Shown here one piece after another: positions 12,560 to 25,249 of a stretch of 64,000 nt of DNA (position 1 is the stretch's first letter; every line of letters starts with the position of its first letter). The notes under the pieces were generated by a model that did not search any database, was not told the origin of the DNA, and worked only from the letters and a program-made list of their open reading frames with translations. The translations under genes were made by a program, and so were the position numbers. Source of the stretch: Gibbula magus. Taxonomy: Eukaryota > Mollusca > Gastropoda > Trochida > Trochidae. The stretch covers positions 75,070,593-75,134,592 of the forward strand of contig OW388289.1 of the NCBI GenBank assembly GCA_936450465.1. Direction: 5' to 3'.

Positions 12560-14011
12560 GTAAGCAAGTCCAAGTCAAAATTTGATTTAAGTATTATGTA
12601 AGAATCACCCATGTTCATTTCACCTCTAGATACGCATTCTTCGTGTTTTCTGTGATGTCCAAACATCGGCATTTTTTCTAAAAATTACTGTCCGAACAAC
12701 AATTATAATGGTTTTTTTTCTGATTACTAATAATCGCTGCCAATCACTCACTCCTTATACCAAATACACTATATTTAAAACAATAGTTACTTCATGTTGG
12801 TAGAGTCCGTTTAATATGTACGTAAAAAGTAATAATACCTTGAGCGATGTTTGGCCATCAAACAAACAATCTTATCGTGTATGAGACTTGGTGTAAGTAA
12901 AACTTAAAACGATCAAAGTGTGAGAGGTCATCGTTTCCCGATGTGAGGCCGCCGTGTTTAGTTCTCAAATCTTCTTTTAAATAGCTGTACATCCTCTGCT
13001 TACCACAAAACAGCTCAACTTACTTATTAGCTTGCAAGTTAGCGAGATTAACTACATTTACACATACACGCACGTGTTGTTCCTCATCCGTGCACACGAT
13101 AGAGGGTGGTAAACAGTTTTAACTGACATTTTAAATCAACTTTTCCACAAATACGTTCGTGTTAACTTCTAATCAATCTCAATTGATAAAACAGGGTTGT
13201 CCAATTTAAACTTAGATTCCTACAGTTTCTGGTTCCGTAGTGTCAGGGTATTGCCTCGCTTATTGATTATCAGCATATTTTGAAAAGAACTATATACATA
13301 AACAGTGAATATTATTAATATTTGAGATATAAAAGTCATTCATTGTATATGCCATTTGATTATATTTATCATTTGGACATTTGTCGTCTCGAGACATCAA
13401 GTCGTCTCGCGATTCTATTTAACCAGTAATTATAAATCAAGTCATCTACGTTGATAAATCAAGTAAAACATAATTGCTATTTCCTATGTAAGATAATGTT
13501 GTTGCGTCTACATCTAGGAATTACATATTTCAAAGTGCCGTAATTTTAACGCACCAATTGAAGTATTTATGAACATTATAATAGTGGAAGTGGTTAATGA
13601 TAACTCTGTACTGAGCTTTAAGGGAAATTAGTAGACATGAGGTCACACATCAATGAATACGTCCTCATTAGAAATCAGTTGTGGGCATATATATTCTGGC
13701 ACTCACGAGGCACCTTCTGGACAGCTATTTTTAATTTTTTTTGGAAAATAGGAAGTTGTCCATTATGGCAGCATCGAACATCCGCACTGCTTGAAAAATC
13801 AATTCCGTAATGAACAAATTAATCTACATGCCAAACAGTAGTCATATTTTTATCATGCCATATATAACCTTTATGCGTCATAGCTTAATACAGACAGATG
13901 AGATGGGTTTTATTGCACAATTGATAGGCCGAATAAGGACGTTAAGTTTGCTTTGAAATATCCCATGTACACATAGTCTTGATTAATATACAATATTTAT
14001 TTATTCTTCAG
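12560..14011. other. AT-rich stretch, possible intron
   Basis: No gene or organised repeat seen. If the flanking candidate exons are joined this is one intron of the putative neurotrophin gene. Confidence 0.45.
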
Positions 14012-14088
14012 TGACATTCATTTTAGCACGGAGCTGTTTAAAGCTTCTATAATAGCGGTTATGGCAATGAATGCGCAATGTGCGCTGT
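14012..14088 (+). CDS. candidate internal exon in neurotrophin interval
   Basis: The acceptor is strong (TTTATTTATTCTTCAG) and the donor is good (GCTGT, then GTGAGTGT). The only open frame starts after one base and runs 25 codons (DIHFSTELFKASI onward), leaving one base. Its entry phase accepts frame A of the exon at 12459-12559. The peptide includes a cysteine and has no recognised motif. The frame stays open for about 30 more codons past the donor, so a retained-intron or terminal-exon reading is also possible. Association with the neurotrophin is inferred from strand and phase only. Confidence 0.25.
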
Positions 14089-14465
14089 GTGAGTGTTTAA
14101 AGTTCTACCCGTTCGTAATTTTTGATGGAATAATGGAGGCCTTGGTAGTATTTGATTCTTTAGTAAAGTTATCATAAATCATTGTGCATGAACAAAGAAT
14201 GATTATTTTTTATTATACGCTACGGTATGTTATGTGTATGATAACATATCCCATTCATCCGTTTTGTGCTATAAAGTAAATATATATGGCCAATACTCCC
14301 CTCCCATACAGATCAAATGATTATTTTCATCGGCATAATAGTCATTTTTGCATTCATATTGATGAACATTGCCGAATCTTTATCGGGATCATTTACTTGT
14401 TGTCACGTTTTGAAATGCAGATGATGGTATTGTTGAGGAGTAAAAAAGTAGATAATTTCTAACTC
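14089..14465. other. non-coding stretch
   Basis: AT-rich sequence between the candidate exon and a minisatellite. The open frame of the preceding exon continues for a short distance past the donor and then stops. Nothing else is seen. Confidence 0.5.
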
Positions 14466-14620
14466 GAAGTTCATGTAACACAAGTACATATAAACTACCC
14501 TGTCAACTTTCCTCGGAAGTTCATGTAACACAAGTACATATAAACTACACTGTCAACTTTCCTCGGAAGTTCATGTAACACAAGTACATATAAACTACCC
14601 TGTCAACTTTCCTCGGAAGT
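14466..14620. repeat. minisatellite, 50-bp unit, about 3 copies
   Basis: Three near-identical head-to-tail copies of a 50-bp unit begin with GAAGTTCATGTAACACAAG at 14466, 14516 and 14566, with the start of a fourth at 14616. Only about one substitution separates the copies (CTACCC or CTACAC), so the expansion is recent. Confidence 0.9.
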
Positions 14621-15769
14621 TCGTGTCGCCCTCGGCGTTAGCTTTTCGGTAAACTATGATGGATTTCATGATGTTATTTTTGTCACAGTTTAGCTGCATG
14701 GGTAAGAGATGGTAATAACTTGAATCCATATGATCTATTATTAAACATGTTATCTCAATTTATATCAGACCTTCTTTTCTATCATTAGTGAATCTACTGC
14801 CTGTAATCATAGGTTTAACCTATCTATCTCGTGGTGCTATCAAATGTTACGTGGAAACACACTGTTGTTTCCCTTTGTGCTCCGGTCGAGACTGATAGAT
14901 GATAACAATCATTAAACTTCTTCAAAGCATATTAAGAGGGGATCTTAGCCTTTGTTTCGGGAGAGATTATTTTATGTTTAGGAAACGGTTGTGTTACGTA
15001 AGGTACTGACATATAAACCTACTTTTGTCATAAAGTAAAAGACTTAGAGGAACATTAGTAATTCCATTACGGCTCCTGCGAGAAGAACGTAAAATGATAA
15101 GCAGGTGGTTGTGGGGGGAAAAGGTATATAAATCTTACATAAATGTACCGGTACGTCATGAACAATCGGGTTATAGAAAACGAAATACTAAATAAACGAA
15201 ACCTTGCTCCTTTTCTTCAACATTGATGTCGATATCCAATACATCGTAAAAGCGTTAGTTGAAACGTTAGTTGGACGAACAATGGAGTTGTCGTTATGAG
15301 TCAAACAACAGGATGTAAGTATCATGGTTCATCGTGTTCCGAATGTGCACGAGCAGTATCGACATAGTAATGATGTTAAAGCATCTCTTGTGTAACTTAT
15401 AAACATTTTGGTTTCAAGGAATGGTATGACAAAAACTTCAATCTGCAATCATCATGCTATGATTTGATAAAGCGAGCACGGTGTCTATATATATGTACAT
15501 GCACTCAGTAAAGTGAGTCGGAACTATACATGCACTGGAAATATTCATCATCCCAGTTGATTCACCATCAAAAGCAACGCTTGCCTCCCATCAAGAAGTT
15601 TGCTCTTCTTCAAATATTTAATCATTTGTATTTTCCCTTGACAATAATAAAACCGAACTATAGTCATTTAGATAATTGACAAATCACTGTATACCGTGCA
15701 TGGATGTGTTTGCGCGTGGGAGGTTGACATTGGCTATCAATTAAAACGACTTGAGGTAGATAAACGCGA
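14621..15769. other. non-coding stretch
   Basis: No gene supported. A near-consensus donor (GGAT, then GTAAGTAT) lies at about 15314, just after a short ATG-initiated frame (MSQTTG), but there is no partner acceptor upstream. Confidence 0.5.
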
Positions 15770-16690
15770 GCAGCTCATCTGTCGTCCGAACAGCAAGGAC
15801 AATATTTGTTTTAAATTATACATCATTGACGGGCGTGTTTAGCTGACATGGCGGGAACGCCATTCCAAAAGCAGACGACTTCATCACTCGTCACGTGACC
15901 CGGGATCGCAGTCGATACATTACGCCACACAAAGTCTCACTAAGGTGGGACATGATTTGCCAGAAATGATATCGTAGTCATTTAATTATATTCCGTCTCA
16001 ACACGTTATCCCTTCATTATGCCGTGGCTTTTGGATCCAAGGGAAACCTTGTCGCTGCAAGCTATATAGCATTTCCAAAGGGCACGGACCTATGAGAATT
16101 TCTTATGTATCGTCGAGCCTGAACACGTTTGGAAGCATTGTAGTGTACTGCCGGAGACGGTCCCAAGGGTGGGGGATGCTTGATTCAATTTCCGCGATTA
16201 AAAAGGGTAATTCTATCAAACATTGGTGCGTAGGCGTGAGGAGACATGGCGGTTAATAAGGTATGGAAGCTAGGTCGAAGCGATCCATATATTCCTTTAT
16301 ATGAGGACAGTTTACAATGTCAACTTCATGCTGACGGATAGAAGGAGAGCTCCCGCCTTGTTGCATTGTGCATGGCTTTTCAGTCAAGTCTGTTTTATAC
16401 ATTATGCCCTTGTAAGTCAATTTAGACACCTAATGAGGAAGTTTCTAAAATTGGAGGAAAAGCTCAGAAGCCTTGTTGACCCAAGCCGGTGCACATAAAG
16501 CCAGGCCTTAATCTGTCACCCGACCCGAGGCTTCTTGGAGCTTTCCAAACAGTCACACATTTGAACAGGCTCACCCACTGAGCCGACAGATCAATCTGTA
16601 GCTTGTCGCGTCACCATCAAACACAACAATGATCTCATAGCTCGCATCAACTGATCACAATCGAAGAGAAATTGTCACGTATTGTTCTTA
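15770..16690. promoter_or_regulatory. GC-elevated non-coding island, possible regulatory region
   Basis: This block is clearly more GC- and CpG-rich than its surroundings but has no long coherent open frame in any of six frames. It contains the palindrome GTCACGTGAC (an E-box, about 15893-15902) and lies inside the interval that would be intronic if the neurotrophin gene starts near 12.4 kb. It could be an enhancer, an alternative promoter, or a decayed repeat. It also holds the 28-nt splice-bounded segment 16384-16411. Confidence 0.3.
16384..16411 (+). other. candidate 28-nt microexon
   Basis: A long pyrimidine-rich acceptor (CATGGCTTTTCAG) precedes this segment and a consensus-like donor (GTAAGTCA) follows it. 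At 28 nt it can take one leftover base from an upstream exon and hand two bases to the neurotrophin exon at 24889, keeping the frame open (KSVLYIMPL, then RYDRMSKRR). That is the phase link needed between the exon at 14012-14088 and the mature-domain exon. Length and lack of conservation data make it weak. Confidence 0.15.
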
Positions 16691-17829
16691 AAAGTGTTCA
16701 AGCAATTAACTGTAGTCTAAAGAACATATTTTAAGTTTGTTATCTCTGTACGGTACTGATTTGCGTAAAATGGGTAAAGTGATGTAATGCTTCCGTGTTT
16801 GAATGAATGAATAAGTTTGCATTAATCTTTAATTGAAGTAATATAGAAAATGTTACAATATATTTAAAATACTCACAGATAGGTTGAGATTAAGATATAG
16901 GATTAAACCTTGTGACGCCTACTTCTACTGCTATCAGGTTCCAGTCCCAAACAAGTATACAAATAATATCATGCTTTAACATAAAATTCAAATAAACTAT
17001 AGAACTTGGAATGAAACAACATTTCAATGAACGAGGGGTACGTGAATCAGAAAACTTGTAACGAAAGAAAAATATACCAATGATAATGACCTTGGCATAA
17101 TGAATTTTCTTAATGTTGGAAAACCTATTGAATACAACAACTTAAACCTAGTTTCTTAACTTATTCATAGGTAATATACTGTTTCCAGTATGAAATATCC
17201 AAGTCAAGTCAAAAACACATTTATGCTTACTCATATTTACGAATAGCAACTTTCTAGATTATTTTGTATATAAGTAATTGAGGTGGTCGACATGGTCATA
17301 TATACGTACTCTAGATTATTAGATAGCTATAGATTGCTGTGCCGCCGATATTTGGTCAGAACCAAGCTCCATTTTAATGTATAGCTTTAACCGGAGAATT
17401 TCTTCCTGAATAATTATTGCCTATTATCTGACATATCGTAAAGCGGCAAATCACCTTTAGTTAATTAATTAGTTATTTGTGCTGTGTATCATGTCAGGCC
17501 TGTCTTGGAAGATTAATTCTCGTATCATACCCCAAGCCGATGGTGTGTACACATGTCACGTCCTTGTAGTGGTTACGTATTCGACCCCTATCAGGAAGAG
17601 TACACTAGACGTTCTATAAACGCTCATTTGTTCTCTATCTAAATCCATCCACATCTAATGATCTTTACGCGTGATAATGCAGATTCATTATAGTGTAATG
17701 AATTGATTGTATAACTGGTAGACTTTATTCTGTCACGATCTTTGGACCATATTCTAATGATTTATGTTCACGAAAAAGGTCTATTATTAGCTGTACACCT
17801 CTATCCGGGGTTATACTGTACCATCTTAC
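16691..17829. other. AT-rich non-coding stretch
   Basis: Nothing recognisable in either strand. Confidence 0.6.
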
Positions 17830-17993
17830 CAACATATAAAGAAGGTATGACATGGTGAATCTTGCTATTGGACCGGAAGTGGAATTTTGGATCAGTCTAC
17901 GAACTTTACAAAGCGTATTTAAGCCAGATAACCAGTTTAACCATTTCCGGTCCGATTGCAGGATTTACCGTGTCATACCTTCTTTATATGTTA
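17830..17993. mobile_element. 164-bp foldback MITE
   Basis: The two ends are long inverted repeats. The left begins AACATATAAAGAAGGTATGA and the right is its complement, ending TCATACCTTCTTTATATGTT. Similarity continues inward for about 50 bp, including GGACCGGAAGTGG against its counterpart CCATTTCCGGTCC. The centre is about 50 bp of unrelated sequence. No coding capacity. Confidence 0.8.
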
Positions 17994-18049
17994 TGTAGAT
18001 ATAGGTAGGTATACTTATACATGTATTTTGGGTCAAGCGCCTATGATCA

Positions 18050-18195
18050 GACAGTATGTATGGTGTACATTTAGAAAAATGTTTGGAGAAAGGATGGTAA
18101 ATCTGACAGTATGTATGGTGTACATTTAGAAAAATGTTTGGAGAAAGGATGGTAAATCTGACCGTATGTATTGTGTATATTTAGATAAAGTTTCG
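18050..18195. repeat. minisatellite, 55-bp unit, about 2.6 copies
   Basis: Units start with GACAGTATGTATGGTGTACA at 18050 and 18105, and with the diverged GACCGTATGTATTGTG at about 18160. The first two copies are essentially identical, the third decays. Confidence 0.85.
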
Positions 18196-19299
18196 CAATA
18201 TGAAATTTTATCATTTACTTGAATCAGTTTAGAACCCACGCGTCTTGTTCGTTCAACGTCTCGCATACTGCAAAGTTACGACCGTTGGAATCTGACATTA
18301 TTCATCCATATATAAACCATATGAAACGTTCTTCCGTGTAATACTATATTAAATAACGAGTTTAAGATTTAGTATCAAACGAGCGAAAGCGATATAAGAT
18401 AGTTTATCACTCATACCCAATACAAACTTGCAAAACCTTGTCTTGAATTTTTCAATTATAGACCACATTCAGTAACCAAAAATTGTATTAAATTATGACG
18501 TCATTCGTGCAGCGATATTACATAGAGTAATACGTCTATGTAAAGATGACACTGTCGTATGTCATTAATGGTATTTCCCATATCGCTAGGAGATAAGCTC
18601 AATTAAAAATGCAAAAAGTCAAAGGGCGAGCAGAGTTTACTAGGACTCCTCCAGGAACAGTACTGTAGTGAAGCAAGGTTATGTTTGAGAAACATGTGTG
18701 TAGAAAGGGTTTTCCAAGACGTTGACAACCATTGGTTGACAACACATTTATATACATGGTCCCTGGGATGTCGTTATTGCTTCTGATTGACAACAAGAAC
18801 AGTGCACTCTGCTAAGCATACAATCCTATTGTATTGATTCCATGTTGGCTTTGTTAAACAAGGACAGATCTGGCTGTGAAAAAAACTCGATCTTTCGATC
18901 TCTCCACTCATAAATAGAACAAAGCCATTAGCGTCCATTTTTAATCAATCGAATAAAAGCTAAATGTATCCACACACAAATTGGTAAAAACAATTGTTTC
19001 GTATGTTTTTGTAAAAACTACAGTGTACGCTGTGCAAAAGATCAATAGGTCTTTACATACTTTGTGATTCGTATACAAAAAAAAATAATCAAACATTATT
19101 TTTTGATGTCGTTATAGTAACTTTCGCACAGAGACTTTGTCGATATTAGGGATGAGATTATCTTATGTCACTGACATTCCGGATATACTAGGTTTGTTCT
19201 AGATTGTACTTAAGTAATGCTCGTATTAGCATGTACATTTATATGTGTGCGTATATTTTACTCACATTTTAAAATTGAATGTCAACGTATTAAGTTACA
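18196..19299. other. non-coding stretch
   Basis: AT-rich. Near 18360-18420 there is a remnant sharing the CGAGCGAAAGCGA loop motif of the foldback element at 7536, and a TGACGTCA site lies at about 18497. The - strand frame at 18599-18796 has no supporting signals. Confidence 0.5.
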
Positions 19300-19795
19300 T
19301 CACATTTTAATGGCCAGAAATGGTTCAACTGTAAATTGCATCCAGAAACAAAATTCACATTGTCCTTTTAATCACTTCTCACCAAATTTCATTGAGCTAC
19401 GCTTTGGGGTCCGGAAACCAAATTGTAATTTGTGTTTCCAAGAACGACTACAACTAAAGTTCCAAAGAAGTTTTAAAAACCCAATAGATACATCTAAGCG
19501 TGATGATTGTTCCCCATACCAAGTTTCATTGAACTAGGACATATTGTTTTTTTCTCGTCAGGAAACCAAACTGTACGTTGTTTTTGCATGGAAACTCTAA
19601 AAAAATAAACTATAAAGGAAGATGGAAATCCCAAAATGCACGTTTACACATGATGACTGTTCCCCATGTCAAGTGTCATTGAGTTAGACCTTATAGTTAG
19701 TTCTGGTCCGAAAACGAAAGCCTGGACGGACGAACGGACGGACGGAGGTCGTTTCTATAACCAAGCCAACTTCGTTGTAGCGGGGGATAACTATA
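19300..19795. repeat. dispersed repeat with internal tandem modules
   Basis: A module around TTCCCCATACCAAGTTTCATTGA, followed by a GGAAACCAAA block, recurs about every 100-160 bp inside this stretch (near 19380, 19510 and 19660). It ends with a run of GGACGGAC and the words GCGGGGGATAA. I recall this pattern as a common dispersed element in mollusc intergenic DNA, but cannot check a repeat library. The 106-codon open frame at 19217-19537 is a by-product. Confidence 0.55.
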
Positions 19796-22700
19796 CCAAT
19801 AGGAATCAAAACAGCTGCTGTTACTGAAGAGCTTTCAATATGATATTGTAATTATGGCTGCGATGAAAATGAATTTTATTCTATGCTGCAAATGCAATGT
19901 ATATTATTGAAATTGTCATTAGTTAGGTATTTTAGTAGATGCCCATCTACGTGTGTAGGTTATGTTGTATTGGGTTTATAGGATTATGAAGATATTAAGG
20001 TTGATCCAAACTATGTTGAAAAAGGGTATATTTCCCCTTTGTTTCAAACCCAGAGTATTTTTTAAAATTTATGAAACCAATCGCTTTCAATAACGTCGCA
20101 TAAAACCTCTTCAACAAATAACAGTAAATCTGAATATTATACTCGACTTCTAAGAAAAACATCTGTAGACGGTCTCGAGATTGACAATTCCTAAATAAGA
20201 AATTATCTTGTAAAGGTCAGAAGGAAAACAAGAGGATTCCATTCACTTAATCACGCAAATAGATAATGTAGCTAAAATGGTGTCTAGGTAGTTGTCAGCT
20301 TAGTGATTTTCCGTCCTTCGCAAATACTGCTTTTAACAAGAGACAGCGTGGAAACATCACTCTGTCGGGGATAGTCCGATAAAACCAAACTATCTCTTGC
20401 GTGTAATAGATATATTTTATCACCTTTTGTTTCACGTAAATGTGAACTTTCCATTCTTACATTAACACCGTCAAATGGAAAAGGCATATCGACTGATATA
20501 TCTAGTGATGTTTATTTCAGTTAAAAGCATGAACATTTCTTATTAATAGAATGAAAAGAGCGCGTATGTGATGAACAATTATTTATTGTGTCATCTAAAA
20601 GCGTTTACATATTTGCTCATGGGATGAAAAGAGTCTGTACACCGATGATATAAGTATTGCAATTGTTTCAGTCGAGAGCTTAAACTTCGTTGTTCATACA
20701 TAGCAATAGAGGCAAACTGATAGTTATTCCCTAACCAGCTGTGTCAATCATCTATTGCTTTTATCCATTGTACTACCACACTCGTGTACCTTTAATGTGT
20801 GTCAATGGCAAGATGCATCCAAATCCATTATAAAACCAACCCATTTCAACACATGATATCCAATATACTATGTGCGCAGCAAAACCATGATCACAACATA
20901 CATGAAGTCATTGATTTCAACTTCCTGTACGTCTAAAGCTATCTTTGCATACATATATAAAGGAAAATAACTCCCCTATGTAATAAACAAATATATTAAA
21001 TAGAAAACTGAACTAAAATGTTCAGCATTGATTAGACATATGGACGAATTATATTCAATAGACGGTACACCATAGATAATATAGATGCAGTCAGATATCA
21101 TAACTTGATCATGAATGGTTTAAAGGCTTGAACTTTAGGTATGGTAGAAGCATAATGTAACTCGATTGTTATGGGATGGAGGTGCTCCATTTACGGGAGT
21201 TAAGGTTTTACACGGTAGCTTTTACAGCCTGCCTTTACAGATGTAAAGTTTCGACTGTACGCATTTGATTGAAATCGACTAAGTCTGCCTTTGAAAATCG
21301 AGAAGTACATGTCGACACTTTCCTATCAGCTCAGCTTATTCCAATGTCGGATCGATCCTCATCAAAGTCAATAATGCAATCAAAAATTAGTTATTATGTT
21401 TTTAGAGTCAAGATTTGGATAAAACTGCTTTTTTTAAGTACAAATTTCGTTTTGTCAACATTTCACCACACGCAAAACATGAATTTGGTGTCCAATCTTA
21501 AGATTGGATATCCAAACTCGCGTTTGAGATGCATAATGGGGATATAAATGAGAGTGATATCTTCTTAGACGGATACACCCATACGTAGAATACACTTATT
21601 TATATTATGTGTGTGCGCTCAGCACCAACAATATAGAACACCACAGGATCTCAAGCATCCTGCTCAAACAGTGTACATGATTCCGCAAAGCTCCTCAATC
21701 CCCTGTTCCCCTGCGCAATTACTTTTTATGCTCGTTACTGTATTTTGTCAGCCAATGAAATATTTTGATTTGATAATCGCTCATCGGTTTCTTCGTCCGG
21801 GTACTGTCAATATTGCTCGATTTAAATTCATCTTATTTGCTGGTTATTGATAACGCGATGCAGGGCAAGAGTTGCTTAGGGGATCCGCGGACTGAAGAAG
21901 CCAACTAGCCTGATGAGCAGGATATAACCCGAGCTGTTCTGTTATAAAAAACACACACACAAACAAACTTCTTTTATCTAATTAATTGTAGAAAATAATG
22001 GTAACTGTTAGGTAACTTGGAAGACAAAGAAGATGATTTATTATCGTTTCACATTGTTTGTGTACATCCTTTTGAAAACAGGGTAACGTTTTGGACTATA
22101 ATCCTACTTCTTAATGACGTGTTATTCAAAATGAGCTGTGACTCTATTTTTATATTTAATATGTTATTAAAAAAATGAATAAGTTAACGACCAATTGTGT
22201 ATTTAAGATGACAATAAACAAATTAAGATATTATCAATTAAAACACACTATTCGAATCTCATTTTTTCAATTTGTACTGACATTGTATTGAAAGGATGCG
22301 ATAAGTTTGGGAACATTGCAAATATATGTTACCTATTTTTTGCTGTTTATATGTCTTAGTTTGAACGCTTTGAGTTTTCACAGAAGTTATATCGTGTAGC
22401 TCATCAGTTGACCAGTAAAATCTTCCATGAAAAACCTATCTGATTAAATAAAACATAATTTCCATGAGGTAAGTAGAGATGCGTTACATATAAGAAATTC
22501 ATGTATGGATAAATTGAATAGTGTTTGTTATTGCATTGCAATTTTCCACTGCCTTTATCGTTCGTGTTATTTCGCGGTAGAGATAAAAAGGTGAACCGAC
22601 TATTTGGCGGACGTAGAGAAATTACATAATAAATATTTGATTTCACAATGAAATTCCAACACATTTGTGACGTTCATTAAGATCGATCATCTAATATAGT

Positions 22701-24888
22701 GGTTTTATCTCTCATGAGTTATCCCCTTTGCAACAACGTGTTATTTGAAGACGGTGAAATATTTGATAACGCCCCCATATTGTTTTCTTTATACCATCAA
22801 TTCGCTTCCCTTAGGCGATGTCAAATATTTGAAATTCTTGAAAAAGTATTCTTAATCTGCGACGCCATCATTTAAATCTGATAAATGTTCAGAGAGGAAA
22901 ATTGTTTTAAATAATCATCTTCACATTAGTATTATTCAATAAATCCATTTTAAAATAAAAAATATTCAATCAATATGTTTTTCCGCATTGCCGGAAGAGC
23001 AATATTTTGACACATACCATTTCAATGTGGAATAAAAACATATTGAGAATCCTTTAAGGGTAACTGTATATTTTCGGAGGGATCAATGTTTCTCGCCACT
23101 TTCAAAGAACTCAAAGATTGTCCATATTGCACTCTTCTTCTCTTTTCAAAATGTTGACATTGAGCATGTTGAACGAAGAGAGGAGATCTTCGCCAGGATT
23201 AGATATAAACGACATCTTTGGATCGGTCGATGCAAGGGATACACATTGGAACAAAAAATAACGTCTTGATACTACATTACGGGATGCCTCTCACATTACT
23301 AACAAATATTCAGCTCAGGCTATGATGTTGTAATTTTAACCTCCTATTCCATCAAAATGGTTTGACGTCTCCTGAGAATTCATATAAACCTGACAAATAT
23401 GTATGAATAGTTGCAAAACAAAAATACACATAATTATATCGATTACTGATGAAAGTCTTCTCAAATGTGTGTTAATTTTGTTAAAGAGTTCATTTAGATG
23501 GTGTATTCCCAGACCAAGCGCACACCATCAATGATGCATCAAAGCTTGTGCATCTTGATAGTCTGCTCACTGTTTAATGTGTACGTCCACACTGACAGAA
23601 AGATTCAACTAATGGAAGTAGGTAAATATCGACGTTGGGTCACCTCGAGACGGTAGTTCTAAGTATTATTTGTTGTAAGGTAAATATTTCTGGGAGAGTA
23701 GTAGGAGTTGAGAGAGTCGTAACTGGAAGATACTTGTCAGTCAATAGCTTAATGGCATCGCCCTCACCCCGACCACCCCCGCCGCCCTGTCACCGCTAAC
23801 AGATCAATACGACTCTAGGGTGATAGGAGGATATTGGACTGGGTCGCCCTCTCCACTGAGAACACTAAAATCTGATTAAAACATGAGAGAAGCGTGCCAA
23901 ATTAAAAGTTGGATCACTTGAAGAAGACCATATGCATGTTAGGAAGAATTAGGACCTCTTGAAAACCGAGTTGTTTAAGGATGAAAACAGGGAAACAGAC
24001 TCTACCATATATTGCCTGTGTTCCTACAGGAAACTCAATTTTCTGTGACTGAAAGCAGTCTCTCGTAACGCGAAAATTTGCAAGTCTAACAACAAGATTA
24101 GATTGTGGCAAATTAAACGTGCAAAATGGCGTGGAGACGGTTAACTAGCGTACGTGAAAAACAACGGATCGACTTCTGCAAGCTCATCCATGTTAAACAG
24201 GGACGAATAATTACCGCCCCCTACTTCCTTTACTACGGGTCACAGGAACCGATGTTCTCTCACACTTCAAACCTAATTTCAACACTGCGATTTTGTAATT
24301 CAAAGTGTCTGATTTCACAATTACTCGTTGCATCCCATCGCAATCCCGTATATCCTTTGAATAACCAAGAGCTTAAACTTGATGATCAGCACTGTTGACT
24401 AGAGTTTTACACTTGTCAAGCATGTGTATTCAACAATGACTTGATAAATGCAGCTGGTCTTAACGCCCACGCTATCGTCATTGCATCCTCATGTAAAGGA
24501 ATTCTTAAGCAACTTGAAATGAACAACAAAATGCAATTCCCTTCGTAGAAGACTAAATCTATCACCAACAAAGCAACTTATCTTGCTGATTGTGCAAATA
24601 TTTGAGTTTTTATTCCCTCTTACATCTGTCCTTTCTAAATTGGTAATTGGAATTTAACTACATATTGAGATAATGACAAGGATATAGAATAATGTCTTTA
24701 ACATCTAAATATTTTTGTCATTTTTGTTCGTAAAACAGTATGTTTGTTTATTAATTGAAACAAACAGCGTATATTACATTATTACATTATTATTACATAT
24801 GACAGTACTTTGAACTATATGTATAATTATTTATTAATATATCTATATATGTTTCATTGTGTTCTAACTACATAATATTGTGTTGCAG
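19796..24888. other. non-coding stretch before the neurotrophin exon, probable intron
   Basis: About 5 kb of AT-rich sequence with no splice-bounded exon that I trust. Open frames at 21269-21547, 21611-21850 and 24126-24398 lack good acceptors. A short GC-rich patch with CCACCCCCGCCGCC lies near 23775. The last bases are the acceptor of the next exon: a T-rich stretch, then ATAATATTGTGTTGCAG. Confidence 0.5.
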
Positions 24889-25249
24889 GCGCTATGACAG
24901 AATGTCTAAACGGAGAGAGTCGGTTGTTGGCATGCGGATGCCCATGGAATGTTGTCCGGCGATAAGAGAACGTATTGCCCCGTATGGCGGGATCTCTCGG
25001 GAGGGCAAACTCCTGGAGCTGTATAGAGACCGGAGGACTCTGCAGCAGTTCTACCAGACCAAGTGCGACCCCCGTGTAGTAAACACAGGATGTTACTTCC
25101 TTCACCCCATGGTCAAGAGGTACTCCACCTGTGTGCAGAAGTACACCTACATGTACGGTATAGTGAAAGACTACAACGTCACGCAGCCGTACAGGGTGGA
25201 CTATATAAGAGTCAAATCCGGGTGCACGTGTGAACTGAAGTTTCGCTAA
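24889..25249 (+). CDS. neurotrophin precursor, last coding exon (furin site and complete mature domain)
   Basis: This exon encodes a secreted cystine-knot growth factor of the neurotrophin (NGF/BDNF-type) family, expected to be processed in the secretory pathway and to signal through Trk-like and p75-like receptors (family knowledge). After the acceptor TGTTGCAG and one base of a split codon it reads RYDRMSKRR, a basic processing site. About 110 residues of mature domain to TAA follow; vertebrate neurotrophins have about 118-119. The knot cysteines are the second C of ECC, then TKC, TGC, STC and GCTC. Spacings are 37, 9, 13, 31 and 2, against 43, 10, 12, 28 and 2 in NGF. Family hallmarks seen are QQFYQTKC, YRVDYIRVKSGC and the CxC end. 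Odd points are an extra cysteine next to the first, no Trp in the first loop, and one N-glycosylation site (NVT). The signal peptide and most of the prodomain lie upstream. A Spaetzle-type relative is the main alternative; the spacing favours neurotrophin. Confidence 0.85.

Noticed and set aside
19217..19537. 106-codon frame as a gene
   Set aside because: It spans a dispersed repeat with internal modules and ends within the repeat.
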